From positions 2,936,501 to 3,000,500 of the forward strand of contig NC_060028.1 in assembly GCF_021134715.1 (NCBI RefSeq): a DNA stretch of 64,000 nucleotides, read 5' to 3'. The notes beneath the pieces were generated by a model. It was not told where the DNA came from. It did not search any database and saw nothing but the letters and a program-made list of their open reading frames with translations. Position numbers and translations under genes: made by a program. Origin of the DNA: Daphnia pulex. Taxonomy: Eukaryota > Arthropoda > Branchiopoda > Diplostraca > Daphniidae. The stretch's first letter is position 1. Each line of letters begins with the position of its first letter. Below, piece after piece: positions 11,127-21,238 of the stretch.

Positions 11127-11356
11127 TCAGTATAACGTTAGGAAAAAATAATCGTAAGAGAAAAAGAAATGGAATGGAATTAATAACTTGTAATGTATCT
11201 TATCTAGATGACAACTAGACTAGAACAAGTAGACATCTGGAAACTACACACAGACAACCAACCAATCATAGTAAAAGTTATCTAACGATTCCTAGAAAGG
11301 AAAAAATGTAGTCAATAAGACTTGGTTCATTACATTGGAATAGAGCGCAATGGTAG

Positions 11357-11429
11357 GCCTGGCTAGCTCAGTCGGTAGAGCATGAGACTCTTAATCTCAG
11401 GGTCTGGGGTTCGAGCCCCCCGTTGGGCG
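11357..11429 (+). tRNA. tRNA-Lys(CTT), unit 10, variant
   Basis: One change in the T-stem (G to T at position 49). It lies in a short tract (about 11270-11420) where unit 10 differs from its neighbours at several sites, including just upstream of the gene. Confidence 0.92.
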
Positions 11430-11526
11430 TCACATATTTGCAAATAATTGCAGATGAAAGTTAGAAGTTGGGAGACGATCGTTAGTAATTTGTAATCATT
11501 TCAGAATAATTCTATAGCGGATTGTA

Positions 11527-11599
11527 GTTTCCATAGTGTAGTGGTTATCACGTCGGCCTAACACGCTGAAGGTCCTCAGTTCAATCCTGGGTGGAAACA
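11527..11599 (+). tRNA. tRNA-Val(AAC), unit 10
   Basis: Consensus gene. The T4 that usually separates Lys from this Val is reduced to T3 in this unit. Confidence 0.97.
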
Positions 11600-12114
11600 G
11601 GACAATGTATTTGTAGAAAGACTATCAAAGAAGCACATTTTGTTTTTTTGAAAAAGCCAAGCATTCATGTTTCTTGTGAAAATGAAATCTACAATATGAC
11701 AATGTGAAGATATTCGCAATGCTGTATCCGGAGGAAGTCAACAGAAAGGGGGAAATCAATGATGACTGTGGTTGTTGAAAAAGGTGCTATAACCCCGAAG
11801 AGACTTCTTCTGTAGCCAAACGTCAATGACTGTTGTTTTAGGGAAATGAAAAATGACTTGCGCTGGATGGGGAAGAATTCCATAAACACCGGAGGGGAAT
11901 CTATATAGATTACACCAGAACCTGGAACAGTAGCTTCGGACAGAGGAAGAACATCATGAGCGTGCACCCTACGCTGCAAATGTTGAGTAGATTTAACAGT
12001 CATCAGTTAAAGAAGCCATATCGCGAGTGTGCGCTCTTCATTGGACGCTTTAGTTGGTTAATGGAGTCATGAGGCGAAGAAATTGAATTAAAACAAAAGT
12101 ATTCTTTCACCGTG

Positions 12115-12188
12115 CGCCCCTGGGTGGGATCGAACCACCAGCCTTCCGGTTAACAGCCGAACGCGCTAGCCAATTGCGCCACAGAGGC
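12115..12188 (-). tRNA. tRNA-Asn(GTT), unit 10
   Basis: Consensus gene; the 3' flank has private changes. Confidence 0.97.
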
Positions 12189-12294
12189 ATGCTGATTGGT
12201 TAACGACACACTCGTCCAGTTCAACAGGCAAACCAAACATTACATTTTTTTTAGTGTGGCCAACACTAATAAAATATTGCAGAAACATTGTGGG

Positions 12295-12367
12295 GCTTCC
12301 ATAGTGTAGAGGTTATCACGTCGGCTTTACACGCTGAAGGTCCTCAGTTCGATCCTGAGTGGAAGCA
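12295..12367 (+). tRNA. tRNA-Val(TAC), unit 10
   Basis: Anticodon TAC. Confidence 0.97.
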
Positions 12368-12597
12368 TCAGTATAACGTTAGGAAAAAATAATCGTAAGA
12401 GAAAAAGAAATGGAATGGAATTAATAACTTGTAATGTATCTTATCTAGATGACAACTAGACTAGAACAAGTAGACATCTGGAAACTACACACAGACAACC
12501 AACCAATCATAGTAATAGTTATCTCACGGTTCCTGGAAAGGAAAAAATGTAATCAATAAGACTTGGTTCATTACATTGGAATAGAGCGCAATGGCAA

Positions 12598-12670
12598 GCA
12601 TGGCTAGCTCAGTCGGTAGAGCATGAGACTCTTAATCTCAGGGTCGGGGGTTCGAGCCCCCCGTTGGGCG
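12598..12670 (+). tRNA. tRNA-Lys(CTT), unit 11, acceptor variant
   Basis: C3 is changed to A, making a mismatch in the acceptor stem; otherwise consensus. Confidence 0.9.
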
Positions 12671-12767
12671 TCACATATTTGCAAATAATTGCAGATGAAA
12701 GTTAGAAGTTGGGAGACGATCGTTAGTATTTTGTAATCATTTCAGAATAATTCTGTAGCGGATTGTA

Positions 12768-12840
12768 GTTTCCATAGTGTAGTGGTTATCACGTCGGCCT
12801 AACACGCTGAAGGTCCTCAGTTCAATCCTGGGTGGAAACA
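12768..12840 (+). tRNA. tRNA-Val(AAC), unit 11
   Basis: Consensus copy. Confidence 0.97.
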
Positions 12841-13356
12841 GGACAATGTATTTGTAGAAAGACTATCAAAGAAGCACATTTTGTTTTTTTGAAAAAGCCA
12901 AGCATTCATGTTTCTTGTTAAAAATGAAATCTACAATATGACAATGTGAAGATATTCGCAATGCTGTATCCGGAGGAAGTCAACAGAAAGGGGGAAATCA
13001 ATGATGACTGTGGTTGTTGAAAAAGGTGCTATAACTTCGAAGAGACTTCTTCTGTAGCCAAACGTCAATGACTGTTGTTTTAGGGAAATGAAAAATAACT
13101 TGCGCTGGATGGGGAAGAATTCCATAAACACCGGAGGGGAATCTATATAGATTACACCAGAACCTGGAACAGTAGCTCCGGACAGAGGAAGAACATCATG
13201 AGCGTGCACCCTACGCTGCAAATGTTGAGTAGATTTAACAGTCATCAGTTAAAGAAGCCATATCGCGAGTGTGCGCTCTTCATTGGACGCTTTAGTTGGT
13301 TAATGGAGTCATGAGGCGAAGAAATTGAATTAAAACAACAGTATTCATTCACCATG

Positions 13357-13430
13357 CGCCCCTGGGTGGGATCTAACCACCAGCCTTCCGGTTAACAGCC
13401 GAACGCGCTAGCCAATTGCGCCACAGAGGC
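13357..13430 (-). tRNA. tRNA-Asn(GTT), unit 11, possible pseudogene
   Basis: The invariant C56 of the T-loop is changed to A (TTAGATC), which affects both the B box and the tertiary G19-C56 pair. This copy may be silent. Confidence 0.8.
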
Positions 13431-13535
13431 ATGCTGATTGGTTAACGACACACTCGTCCAGTTCAACAGGCAAACCAAACATTACATTTTTTTAGTGTGG
13501 CCAACACTAATAAAATATTGCAGAAACATTGTGGG

Positions 13536-13608
13536 GCTTCCATAGTGTAGAGGTTATCACGTCGGCTTCACACGCTGAAAGTCCTCAGTTCGATCCTGAG
13601 TGGAAGCA
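13536..13608 (+). tRNA. tRNA-Val(CAC), unit 11
   Basis: Anticodon CAC; one G-to-A change in the variable region. Confidence 0.95.
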
Positions 13609-13838
13609 TCAGTATAACGTTAGGAAATAATAATCGTAAGAGAAAAAGAAATGGAATGGAATTAATAACTTGTAATGTATCTTATCTAGATGACAACTAG
13701 ACTAGAACAAGTAGACATCTGGAAACTACACACAGACAACCAACCAATCATAGTAATAGTTATCTCACGGTTCCTGGAAAGGAAAAAATGTAGTCAATAA
13801 GACTTGGTTCATTACATTGGAATAGAGCGCAATGGCAA

Positions 13839-13911
13839 GCCTGGCTAGCTCAGTCGGTAGAGCATGAGACTCTTAATCTCAGGGTCGGGGGTTCGTGCCC
13901 CCCGTTGGGCG
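13839..13911 (+). tRNA. tRNA-Lys(CTT), unit 12, possible pseudogene
   Basis: The near-universal A58 of the T-loop is T (TTCGTGC), weakening the B box and the T54-A58 pair. Confidence 0.82.
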
Positions 13912-14008
13912 TCACATATTTGCAAATAATTGCAGATGAAAGTTAGAAGTTGGGAGACGATCGTTAGTAATTTGTAATGATTTCAGAATAATTCTATAGC
14001 GGATTGTA

Positions 14009-14081
14009 GTTTCCATAGTGTAGTGGTTATCACGTCGGCCTAACACGCTGAAGGTCCTCAGTTCAATCCTGGGTGGAAACA
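14009..14081 (+). tRNA. tRNA-Val(AAC), unit 12
   Basis: Consensus gene; as in unit 10 there is no T4 between it and the upstream Lys. Confidence 0.97.
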
Positions 14082-14596
14082 GGACAATGTATTTGTAGAA
14101 AGACTATCAAAGAAGCACATTTTGTTTTTTTGAAAAAGCCAAGCATTCATGTTTCTTGTGAAAATGAAATCTACAATATGACAATGTGAAGATATTCGCA
14201 ATGCTGTATCCGGAGGAAGTCAACAGAAAGGGGGAAATCAATGATGACTGTGGTTGTTGAAAAAGGTGCTATAACCCCGAAGAGACTTCTTCTGTAGCCA
14301 AACGTCAATGACTGTTGTTTTAGGGAAATGAAAAATGACTTGCGCTGGATGGGGAAGAATTCCATAAACACCGGAGGGGAATCTATATAGATTACACCAG
14401 AACCTGGAACAGTAGCTTCGGACAGAGGAAGAACATCATGAGCGTGCACCCTACGCTGCAAATGTTGAGTAGATTTAACAGTCATCAGTTAAAGAAGCCA
14501 TATCGCGAGTGTGCGCTCTTCATTGGACGCTTTAGTTGGTTAAAGGAGTCATGAGGCGAAGAAATTGAATCAAAACAACAGTATTCATTCACCATG

Positions 14597-14670
14597 CGCC
14601 CCTGGGTGGGATCGAACCACCAGCCTTCCGGTTAACAGCCGAACGCGCTAGCCAATTGCGCCACAGAGGC
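14597..14670 (-). tRNA. tRNA-Asn(GTT), unit 12
   Basis: Consensus C39 form. Confidence 0.97.
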
Positions 14671-14775
14671 ATGCTGATTGGTTAACGACACACTCGTCCA
14701 GTTCAACAGGCAAACCAAACATTACATTTTTTTAGTGTGGCCAACACTAATAAAATATTGCAGAAACATTGTGGG

Positions 14776-14848
14776 GCTTCCATAGTGTAGAGGTTATCAC
14801 GTCGGCTTTACACGCTGAAGGTCCTCAGTTCGATCCTGAGTGGAAGCA
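14776..14848 (+). tRNA. tRNA-Val(TAC), unit 12
   Basis: Anticodon TAC. Confidence 0.97.
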
Positions 14849-15078
14849 TCAGTATAACGTTAGGAAAAAATAATCGTAAGAGAAAAAGAAATGGAATGGA
14901 ATTAATAACTTGTAATGTATCTTATCTAGATGACAACTAGACTAAAACAAGTAGACATCTGGAAACTACACGCAGACAACCAACCAATCATAGTAATAGT
15001 TATCTCACGGTTCCTGGAAAGGAAAAAATGTAGTCAATAAGACTTGGTTCATTACATTGGAATAGAGCGCAATGGCAA

Positions 15079-15151
15079 GCCTGGCTAGCTCAGTCGGTAG
15101 AGCATGAGACTCTTAATCTCAGGGTCGGGGGTTCGAGCCCCCCGTTGGGCG
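15079..15151 (+). tRNA. tRNA-Lys(CTT), unit 13
   Basis: Consensus gene. Unit 13 shares a set of private flank variants with unit 15. Confidence 0.97.
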
Positions 15152-15248
15152 TCACATATTTGCAAATAATTGCAGATGAAAGTTAGAAGTTGGGAGACGA
15201 TCGTTAGTATTTTGTAATCATTTCAGAATAATTCTGTAGCGGATTGTA

Positions 15249-15321
15249 GTTTCCATAGTGTAGTGGTTATCACGTCGGCCTAACACGCTGAAGGTCCTCA
15301 GTTCAATCCTGGGTGGAAACA
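15249..15321 (+). tRNA. tRNA-Val(AAC), unit 13
   Basis: Consensus copy. Confidence 0.97.
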
Positions 15322-15837
15322 GGACAATGTATTTGTAGAAAGACTATCAAAGAAGCACATTTTGTTTTTTTGAAAAAGCCAAGCATTCATGTTTCTTGTT
15401 AAAAATGAAATCTACAATATGACAATGTGAAGATATTCGCAATGCTGTATCCGGAGGAAGTCAACAGAAAGGGGGAAATCAATGATGACTGTGGTTGTTG
15501 AAAAAGGTGCTATAACCCCGAAGAGACTTCTTCTGTAGCCAAACGTCAATGACTGTTGTTTTAGGGAAATGAAAAATGACTTGCGCTGGATGGGAAAGAA
15601 TTCCATAAACACCGGAGGGGAATCTATATAGATTACACCAGAACCTGGAACAGTAGCTCCGGACAGAGGAAGAACATCATGAGCGTGCACCCTACGCTGC
15701 AAATGTTGAGTAGATTTAACAGTCATCAGTTAAAGAAGCCATATCGCGAGTGTGCGTCCTTCATTGGACGCTTTAGTTGGTTAATGGAGTCATGAGGCGA
15801 AGAAATTGAATTAAAACAACGGTATTCATTCACCATG

Positions 15838-15911
15838 CGCCCCTGGGTGGGATCGAACCACCAGCCTTCCGGTTAACAGCCGAACGCGCTAGCCAATTGC
15901 GCCACAGAGGC
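15838..15911 (-). tRNA. tRNA-Asn(GTT), unit 13
   Basis: Consensus C39 form. Confidence 0.97.
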
Positions 15912-16016
15912 ATGCTGATTGGTTAACGACACACTCGTCCAGTTCAACAGGCAAACCAAACATTAAATTTTTTTAGTGTGGCCAACACTAATAAAATATT
16001 GCAGAAACATTGTGGG

Positions 16017-16089
16017 GCTTCCATAGTGTAGAGGTTATCACGTCGGCTTCACACGCTGAAGGTCCTCAGTTCGATCCTGAGTGGAAGCA
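16017..16089 (+). tRNA. tRNA-Val(CAC), unit 13
   Basis: Anticodon CAC; last tRNA gene before the 4.67-kb insert. Confidence 0.97.
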
Positions 16090-16547
16090 TCAGTATAACG
16101 TTAGGAAATAATAATCGTAAGAGAAAAAGAAATGGAATGGAATTAATAACTTGTAATGCATCTTATCTAGATGACTAGTATACCTAGGCCCGTCCAAGGA
16201 CGGCGAACCAGGCGGCTAGACATAATCACCTAAGCGCACAGTATACATGGACCAAAACGCCACTCGTATAATCCCACTGGCCAATTCCTTACTGTCCGGG
16301 ACTTTTTTTTTCATCCATTTATGGACTTTTACATCTTCCACCGTGAGCCAGTCGGTCTTTTGGGTTTTTTTTGTGGACTTGTTTTTTTTTCGTTGCAACC
16401 AAGTATCGGTTGAGTTTTGGTTTTATTTGGGGACTTGTAATTTTCAGATTTTGGTTGTATTGGATTTGACACATTTCCTCGGATTCCTTCACCGCCCGCG
16501 AGGTCAAGGTATCTTCGGTTTTTTGTATCTTGTACACGTTTGGCTCG

Positions 16548-16738
16548 TCGAACTCCCCACTCTTATCCTCCCCTCTTTCTTCCTATCTTTCCTCATTCTC
16601 CCCTCCCACTTTTTCCCCTCCCACTTTCTCCCCTCCCAATTTCTCCCCTCCTACTCCCCACTCCCATCCTCCCCCTCTCTATCTCCCCACCCCTCACCGT
16701 CCCCTCCTTGCACACTCCTCCCTCATGTATCCCTTCCC
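16548..16738. repeat. Polypyrimidine (C/T) tract
   Basis: About 190 bp almost purely C and T on the + strand, built from diverged CTCCC-type words. It explains the overlapping Pro/Ser/Leu-rich open frames here, which are not genes. Confidence 0.85.
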
Positions 16739-16766
16739 CTTAGACTCACATGTATCTCGTACTTAT

Positions 16767-16834
16767 CTCGATGAGGGCTTGAACAACGGGCCGTTGTACC
16801 CTGGATCCAATGCTCTAACCACTGAGCTGTTGAG
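16767..16834 (-). other. tRNA-like sequence (degenerate)
   Basis: Minus strand reads an A-box-like CAGCTCAGTGGTTAGAGC and a B-box-like GTTCAAGCCCT at tRNA spacing. Stems are poor and I do not assign an amino acid. A related copy is at 17196-17263. Confidence 0.5.
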
Positions 16835-17036
16835 TTGTATTATCACTGAAACAGGGGGAAAAGTCATCAGCCACTTAAGTCAATTCGGATTCGCTCTAAA
16901 TACCAATAAATATTAATCGCACGACGTAATTCTTTGGCCCGTAAGTATTTGCTCCTGTATTTTACTGAAACTAATAAAACTCAGCTTCGCATATAAAATT
17001 CGAATAACCACTTGAGAGGTAATAGTAAAATATATG

Positions 17037-17105
17037 ATTGGTGGTGTATTGGTTAGAGTGTTCGCATAGCATATTAATGTCTTTAGGTTCAATACTCATA
17101 AATTG
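17037..17105 (+). other. tRNA-like sequence (degenerate)
   Basis: Begins TTGGTGGTGTATTGGTTAGA and has a B-box-like GGTTCAATACT. It resembles the plus-strand modules of the 18721-20300 tandem repeat, so it is a diverged relative of them. Confidence 0.5.
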
Positions 17106-17195
17106 TGAAAATTAAAAATTGACAAAGTGTTAGAAATAATTTACTTGGCTTTCAATCTGAATACCTCATAATTTCCTCTTTCCGTCTATACATTA

Positions 17196-17263
17196 CTCGT
17201 TGCCGGTTTGAACAATAGCCCATCGTATCTTGATTCCTGTTCCCTAACCACATAGCTATTGAG
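17196..17263 (-). other. tRNA-like sequence (degenerate)
   Basis: Relative of 16767-16834 by position-by-position similarity; its 5' half is repeated again at about 17481-17522 inside the tandem duplication. Confidence 0.45.
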
Positions 17264-17743
17264 AGGTAATGGTGTATTTTCTTGGGAGTCGACATATATG
17301 AGGCAACATCGATAGTGAACAGTTGCATTTGCAATAAATTGGTAGAATAATTCATCACCCGTCGTTAGCGAATTAGTTGCTATGTTTCACCCAACGTGTT
17401 CTATAGGACACTTAAAATTTCCTGCCCGTGTTTTAACAGTTTAAAAGATTTAATTTCCTGCCCGTGGACAAATCATTTGCCTATCTTGATTCCTGTTCTC
17501 TAACCACATAGCTATTGAGAGGTATTGGTGTATTTTCTTGGGAGGAAGTCATCGACATATATGAGGCAACATCGATAGTGAACAGTTGCATTTGCAATAA
17601 ATTGGTAGAATAATTCATCACCCGTCGTTAGCGAATTAATTGCTTTGTTTCACCCAACGTGTTCTATAGGACACTTAAAATTTCCTGTCCGTGTTTTAAC
17701 AGTTTAAAAGAATTAATTTCCTGCCCGTGGACAAATCATTTGC
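17226..17743. repeat. Imperfect tandem duplication, ~255 bp x 2
   Basis: The segment beginning TATCTTGATTCCTGTTC at 17226 repeats at 17481 with a few substitutions and short indels. Each copy ends with the phrase TTTCCTGCCCGTGGACAAAT, which recurs once more near 18050. Confidence 0.8.
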
Positions 17744-17814
17744 CAGTTAAACCAATGTCATTGAATCTCCGATACCTTGTGTTTGACCCGAAAAATTCCC
17801 TCGAATTCCTTCAC

Positions 17815-17880
17815 CACGAGCTCTCGCGGCCGCGGGGGTGCCCCTTCGGGGGCCCCACCCCCGCGGGCTCGAGTCGCGGT
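17815..17880. repeat. GC-rich imperfect hairpin
   Basis: CCGCGGGGGTGCCCC at 17830-17844 faces an almost perfect reverse complement after a 3-nt loop, with a ~4-nt bulge. The sequence is far more GC-rich than its surroundings. Confidence 0.75.
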
Positions 17881-18301
17881 GAAGGTATCCTTGGTTTTTG
17901 GTACCTTGAAAACGTTTCGCCCGTCGAACTCAGTTACGCATTTACCAGTTAAACCACTGTCATTAGATTTCTCATATATCCACTCATGGCTCAGCGTATT
18001 CTGAAGGAATTTTAAAATTTCCTGCCCGTTAAGCGTGAGCCTGCGCTTAAATTTCCTGCCCGTGGACAAATCATTTGTCAGTTAAACCATTGTCATTGAA
18101 TGTCTGATACCTTATGTTTGACCCGAAAAATTCTCTCGAATTCCTTCACCACGAGCTTCCTCGAATTCCTTCACCGGTATCCTTGGTTTTTTGTACCTTG
18201 AACACGTTTCACCCGTCGAAAACATTCTCACTTTTTTACAACTATCCTTTGTAGCTACTTGTTAAGCGTGAGCCAAATCGGGAAAGTAAATCATCCCGCG
18301 T

Positions 18302-18672
18302 GACTTTTAGCCCGTCGTGAGTAACTTCCGTTGAATTCTTTTCAGCCCGCCGTGAGCGAGATAGGGTGAATTATTTTCAGCCCGGCATGAGCAATATAGG
18401 GTGAATTATTTTCAGACCGTCGTGAGCAAAATAGATTGAATTATTTGCAGCCCGTCATGAGCAAATAGGGTGAATTATTTGCAGCCCGTCGTGAGCGAAA
18501 TAGGGTGAATTATTTTCAACCCGTCGTGAGCGAAATAGGGAGAATAATTTTCAGCCCGTCGTGAGCGAAATAGAGTGAATTATTTTCAGCCCGTCGTGAG
18601 CAACTTAGGGTGAATTCTTTTCAGCCCGACGTGAGCGAAAAATATTGAATAATTTTCAACTCGGCATGGGCA
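18302..18672. repeat. 37-bp minisatellite, about 10 copies
   Basis: Diverged copies of a unit around CAGCCCGTCGTGAGCGAAAT plus GGGTGAATTATTTT. Lengths vary by 1-2 bp and the flanking copies are most diverged. Confidence 0.85.
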
Positions 18673-18720
18673 ACCACTATACGGTGACCACTCTTCAATG
18701 AGATCAAAATTTAATTGAAA

Positions 18721-20300
18721 TTGGTGGCGAAGTGGTTAGTGAGTTCGCTTACCATGCGTGAGTATTCGGGTTCAAATCTCGATAGACCCTAATTTCTAAA
18801 TTGAAAATTGAACTTTACAAATCCCGGGATCGAACCTCGGACCTGTCACTTTGTAGCCGTGAACGCTAACCAATATATCATGAGAGAGATGGAATTCAAT
18901 AGAGGTAATTAGATTTTAAAATATGGCGTAGAGACACGGTGCATTGCTTCGCGCTCACCTGTGCGTCATCAGCGACTTGACGCGAGACGCAGATATGTTT
19001 GGAATAACTTGTCAATAAGATCAAAAGAAACACATAAATTGGTGGTCCAGTGGTTAGCATGTTCGCTTACCATGCGTGAGTTTTCAGGTTCAAATCCCGA
19101 TAGACACCAATTTTCAAATTGAAAATTGAACTTTACATATTAACAATTCATAACAGTGCTTTGACCCGGGATCGTACCTCGGACCTCTCGCATGTTAGCC
19201 GAGCACGCTAACTAATACACTATTAGGAGATGAACTCTAATAGAGGAAATTGGATGTAAAAATATGTCGTAGAGACACGGTGCGTCGCGTCGCGCTCACC
19301 TGTGCGTCATGAGCGACGTGACGCGAGACGCAGATATGTTTGAAATAAATCTTAATAAGATCAAAGGAAAAACATCAATTGGTGGTCAAGTGGTTAGCGA
19401 GTTCGCTTACCATGCGTGAGTTTTCAGGTTCAAATCCCGATCGACCCTCCCATTTCTAAATTAAAAATTGAACATTGCAAATTAATAATCAAAAACAAAG
19501 CATTTGCCCAGGATCAAACCTTGGACCTCTCACATATTAGCCGAGCACGCTATCCAATACACTATTAGAGAGATAAATCTGATAGAGGAAATTGGATGTA
19601 AAAATATGTCGTACAGATACGGTGCGTCACGTCGCGCTCACCTGTGTGAGGCAAGAGCTACGCGACGTGTGTAACGCGAGACGCCAAAATTATTGAAACA
19701 ACCTCTAAATGAGCTCAGTGGTGAATAACAATTTATAACAATCAATTGTTGGTCAAGTGGTTAGCAGGTTCGGTTACCATGCGTGAGTATTCGGGTTCAA
19801 ATCCAGATAGACCCTAATTTCTAACTTGAAAATTGAACTTTACAATTAAACAATTCATAACAATGCCTTGACCCGGGATCGAACCTCGGACCTGTCGCTT
19901 CGTAGCCGTGAACGCTATCCAATATACCATGAGAGAGATGGAATTCAATAGAGGAAATTGGATCTATAAATATGTCGTAGAGACACGGTGCATCGCGTCG
20001 CGCTCACCTATGCGTCATGAGCGACGTGACGCGAGACGCAGATATGTTTGAAACAACTTGTCAGTAAGATCAAAGAAAAAACATCAATTGGTGGTCAAGT
20101 GGTTAGCATGTTCACTTACCATGCGTGAGTATTCGGGTTCAAATCCCGATAGACACACCAATTTCTTCAAGTTGAACATTGCAAATTAATAAATAGTAAC
20201 GGCGCCTGGATCCGGGAACGAAGCTCAGACCTCTCGCATGATAGCCGCGCACGATAACCAATACACCATTAGAAAGATGGAATTTAATAGAGGAAATTGG
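18721..20300. repeat. Five-copy ~340-bp tandem repeat with opposed tRNA-like modules
   Basis: Plus-strand tRNA-like modules start at 18721, 19039, 19379, 19746 and 20088 (TTGGTGGTCAAGTGGTTAGC, then GTTCAAATCCCGATAGAC). Minus-strand modules lie at about 18822-18890, 19165-19231, 19506-19574, 19870-19937 and 20207-20276, with a GGTTCGATCCC-type B box in the better copies. In the plus modules the anticodon-loop position reads TTACCAT, which would be ACC, but acceptor stems do not pair, so these are tRNA-derived repeats and not confident genes. Four copies also contain a CG-rich inverted repeat ending GACGCGAGACGC; the last repeat ends before it. Confidence 0.8.
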
Positions 20301-20390
20301 ATGTAAAAATATGTCCAAGACAAACGGAAACTGGAAGTGCAACAACAAACAACCATCTGTCCAAATTCCAACTCGATATGAATATCAGTT

Positions 20391-20487
20391 CTGATAGTGT
20401 AGTGGTTAGAGTGTGTGTGACAATGCCATCCTTATCGGATGTGCGGCGGAAGCACCTCTCCGACCATGGTTCAAACCCCAAGTAGTA
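20391..20487 (+). other. tRNA-like sequence with long middle region
   Basis: A-box-like TAGTGTAGTGGTTAGAGTG and B-box-like GGTTCAAACCCC are separated by ~50 bp, longer than in a type I tRNA. It could be a type II (Ser/Leu-like) tRNA relic or a SINE head. Poly(C) and poly(A) tracts follow at about 20558-20590. Confidence 0.45.
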
Positions 20488-20557
20488 CACTCGAATCTAA
20501 TAGAGGACATCGACATATAACCGATGGAAAAAAAACCTACCCGACTACTAACAAATC

Positions 20558-20800
20558 CCCCCCCCCTGTCCCAAAAAAAAAAAAAAAAAGAAAAACGCAC
20601 ACGGTTCGAGCCCGTGTGTGAGTGTGTGGCGAGAAGGGCGCGCGCAAACGGAAAAACGACGAGGAAAGCTGACGTGTGTGTGTATCGCCTCGCTTACTCA
20701 ATTCGAAACTTTCGCCATTGGTTGCGTCTCGCCGATACAGACAAACCAAAAACGGACAAACAAACGTACAAACAAACAAACAAACAAACACACCGAATCA
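20558..20800. repeat. Simple-sequence cluster: poly(C), poly(A), CAAA repeats
   Basis: A run of C, then ~17 A, later AAAC/CAAA repeats near 20757-20790. Short open frames here are compositional. Confidence 0.75.
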
Positions 20801-20995
20801 CAGACACGCCAAGGTCACTCACCCACGCCCGCGGTTTATAGAGCAGTCGACAACTAGACTAGAACAAGTAGACATCTGGAAACTACACACAGACAACCAA
20901 CCAATCATAGTAATAGTTATCTCACGGTTCCTGGAAAGGAAAAAATGTAGTCAATAAGACTTGGTTCATTACATTGGAATAGAGCGCAATGGCAA

Positions 20996-21068
20996 GCCTG
21001 GCTAGCTCAGTCGGTAGAGCATGAGACTCTTAATCTCAGGGTCGGGGGTTCGAGCCCCCCGTTGGGCG
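20996..21068 (+). tRNA. tRNA-Lys(CTT), unit 14
   Basis: Consensus copy; first tRNA gene after the insert. Confidence 0.97.
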
Positions 21069-21165
21069 TCACATATTTGCAAATAATTGCAGATGAAAGT
21101 TAGAAGTTGGGAGACGATCGTTAGTATTTTGTAATCATTTCAGAATAATTCTGTAGCGGATTGTA

Positions 21166-21238
21166 GTTTCCATAGTGTAGTGGTTATCACGTCGGCCTAA
21201 CACGCTGAAGGTCCTCAGTTCAATCCTGGGTGGAAACA
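21166..21238 (+). tRNA. tRNA-Val(AAC), unit 14
   Basis: Consensus copy. Confidence 0.97.

Larger units (their letters stand above)
1..16174. repeat. tRNA array 1, block 1 (units 1-13 of a ~1241-bp tandem repeat)
   Basis: Thirteen head-to-tail units of 1240-1242 bp differ by only a few bases each. Every unit holds Lys(CTT)+, Val(AAC)+, a ~516-bp spacer, Asn(GTT)-, and Val(TAC or CAC)+. Between the second Val and the next Lys lie ~230 bp with no gene; I see no other RNA gene there or in the large spacer. Such uniformity points to recent amplification or conversion. Unit 10 has a local cluster of changes around 11270-11420. The block ends within the common sequence just before the 4.67-kb insert. 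Confidence 0.97.
16175..20848. other. 4.67-kb insert between array units 13 and 14, rich in tRNA-like repeats
   Basis: Foreign sequence interrupts the unit at a point where the array reads continuously on both sides; at most a 3-bp GAC is shared at the two ends. I see no terminal inverted repeats, poly(A) end or transposase. Contents in order: a C/T tract, isolated tRNA-like pieces, a 255-bp tandem duplication, a GC-rich hairpin, a 37-bp minisatellite, five ~340-bp repeats with paired tRNA-like modules, a further tRNA-like sequence, and homopolymer and CAAA-type simple repeats. The short open frames here look like chance. It could be a composite mobile element or a segment moved from elsewhere. 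Confidence 0.75.

Noticed and set aside
16548-16738. Pro/Ser/Leu-rich proteins in the polypyrimidine tract
   Set aside because: All three frames are open because of composition; no motif or start context.
18300-20300. CRISPR array or prokaryotic operon
   Set aside because: Repeats are diverged and lack uniform spacers, and all other content is eukaryotic.
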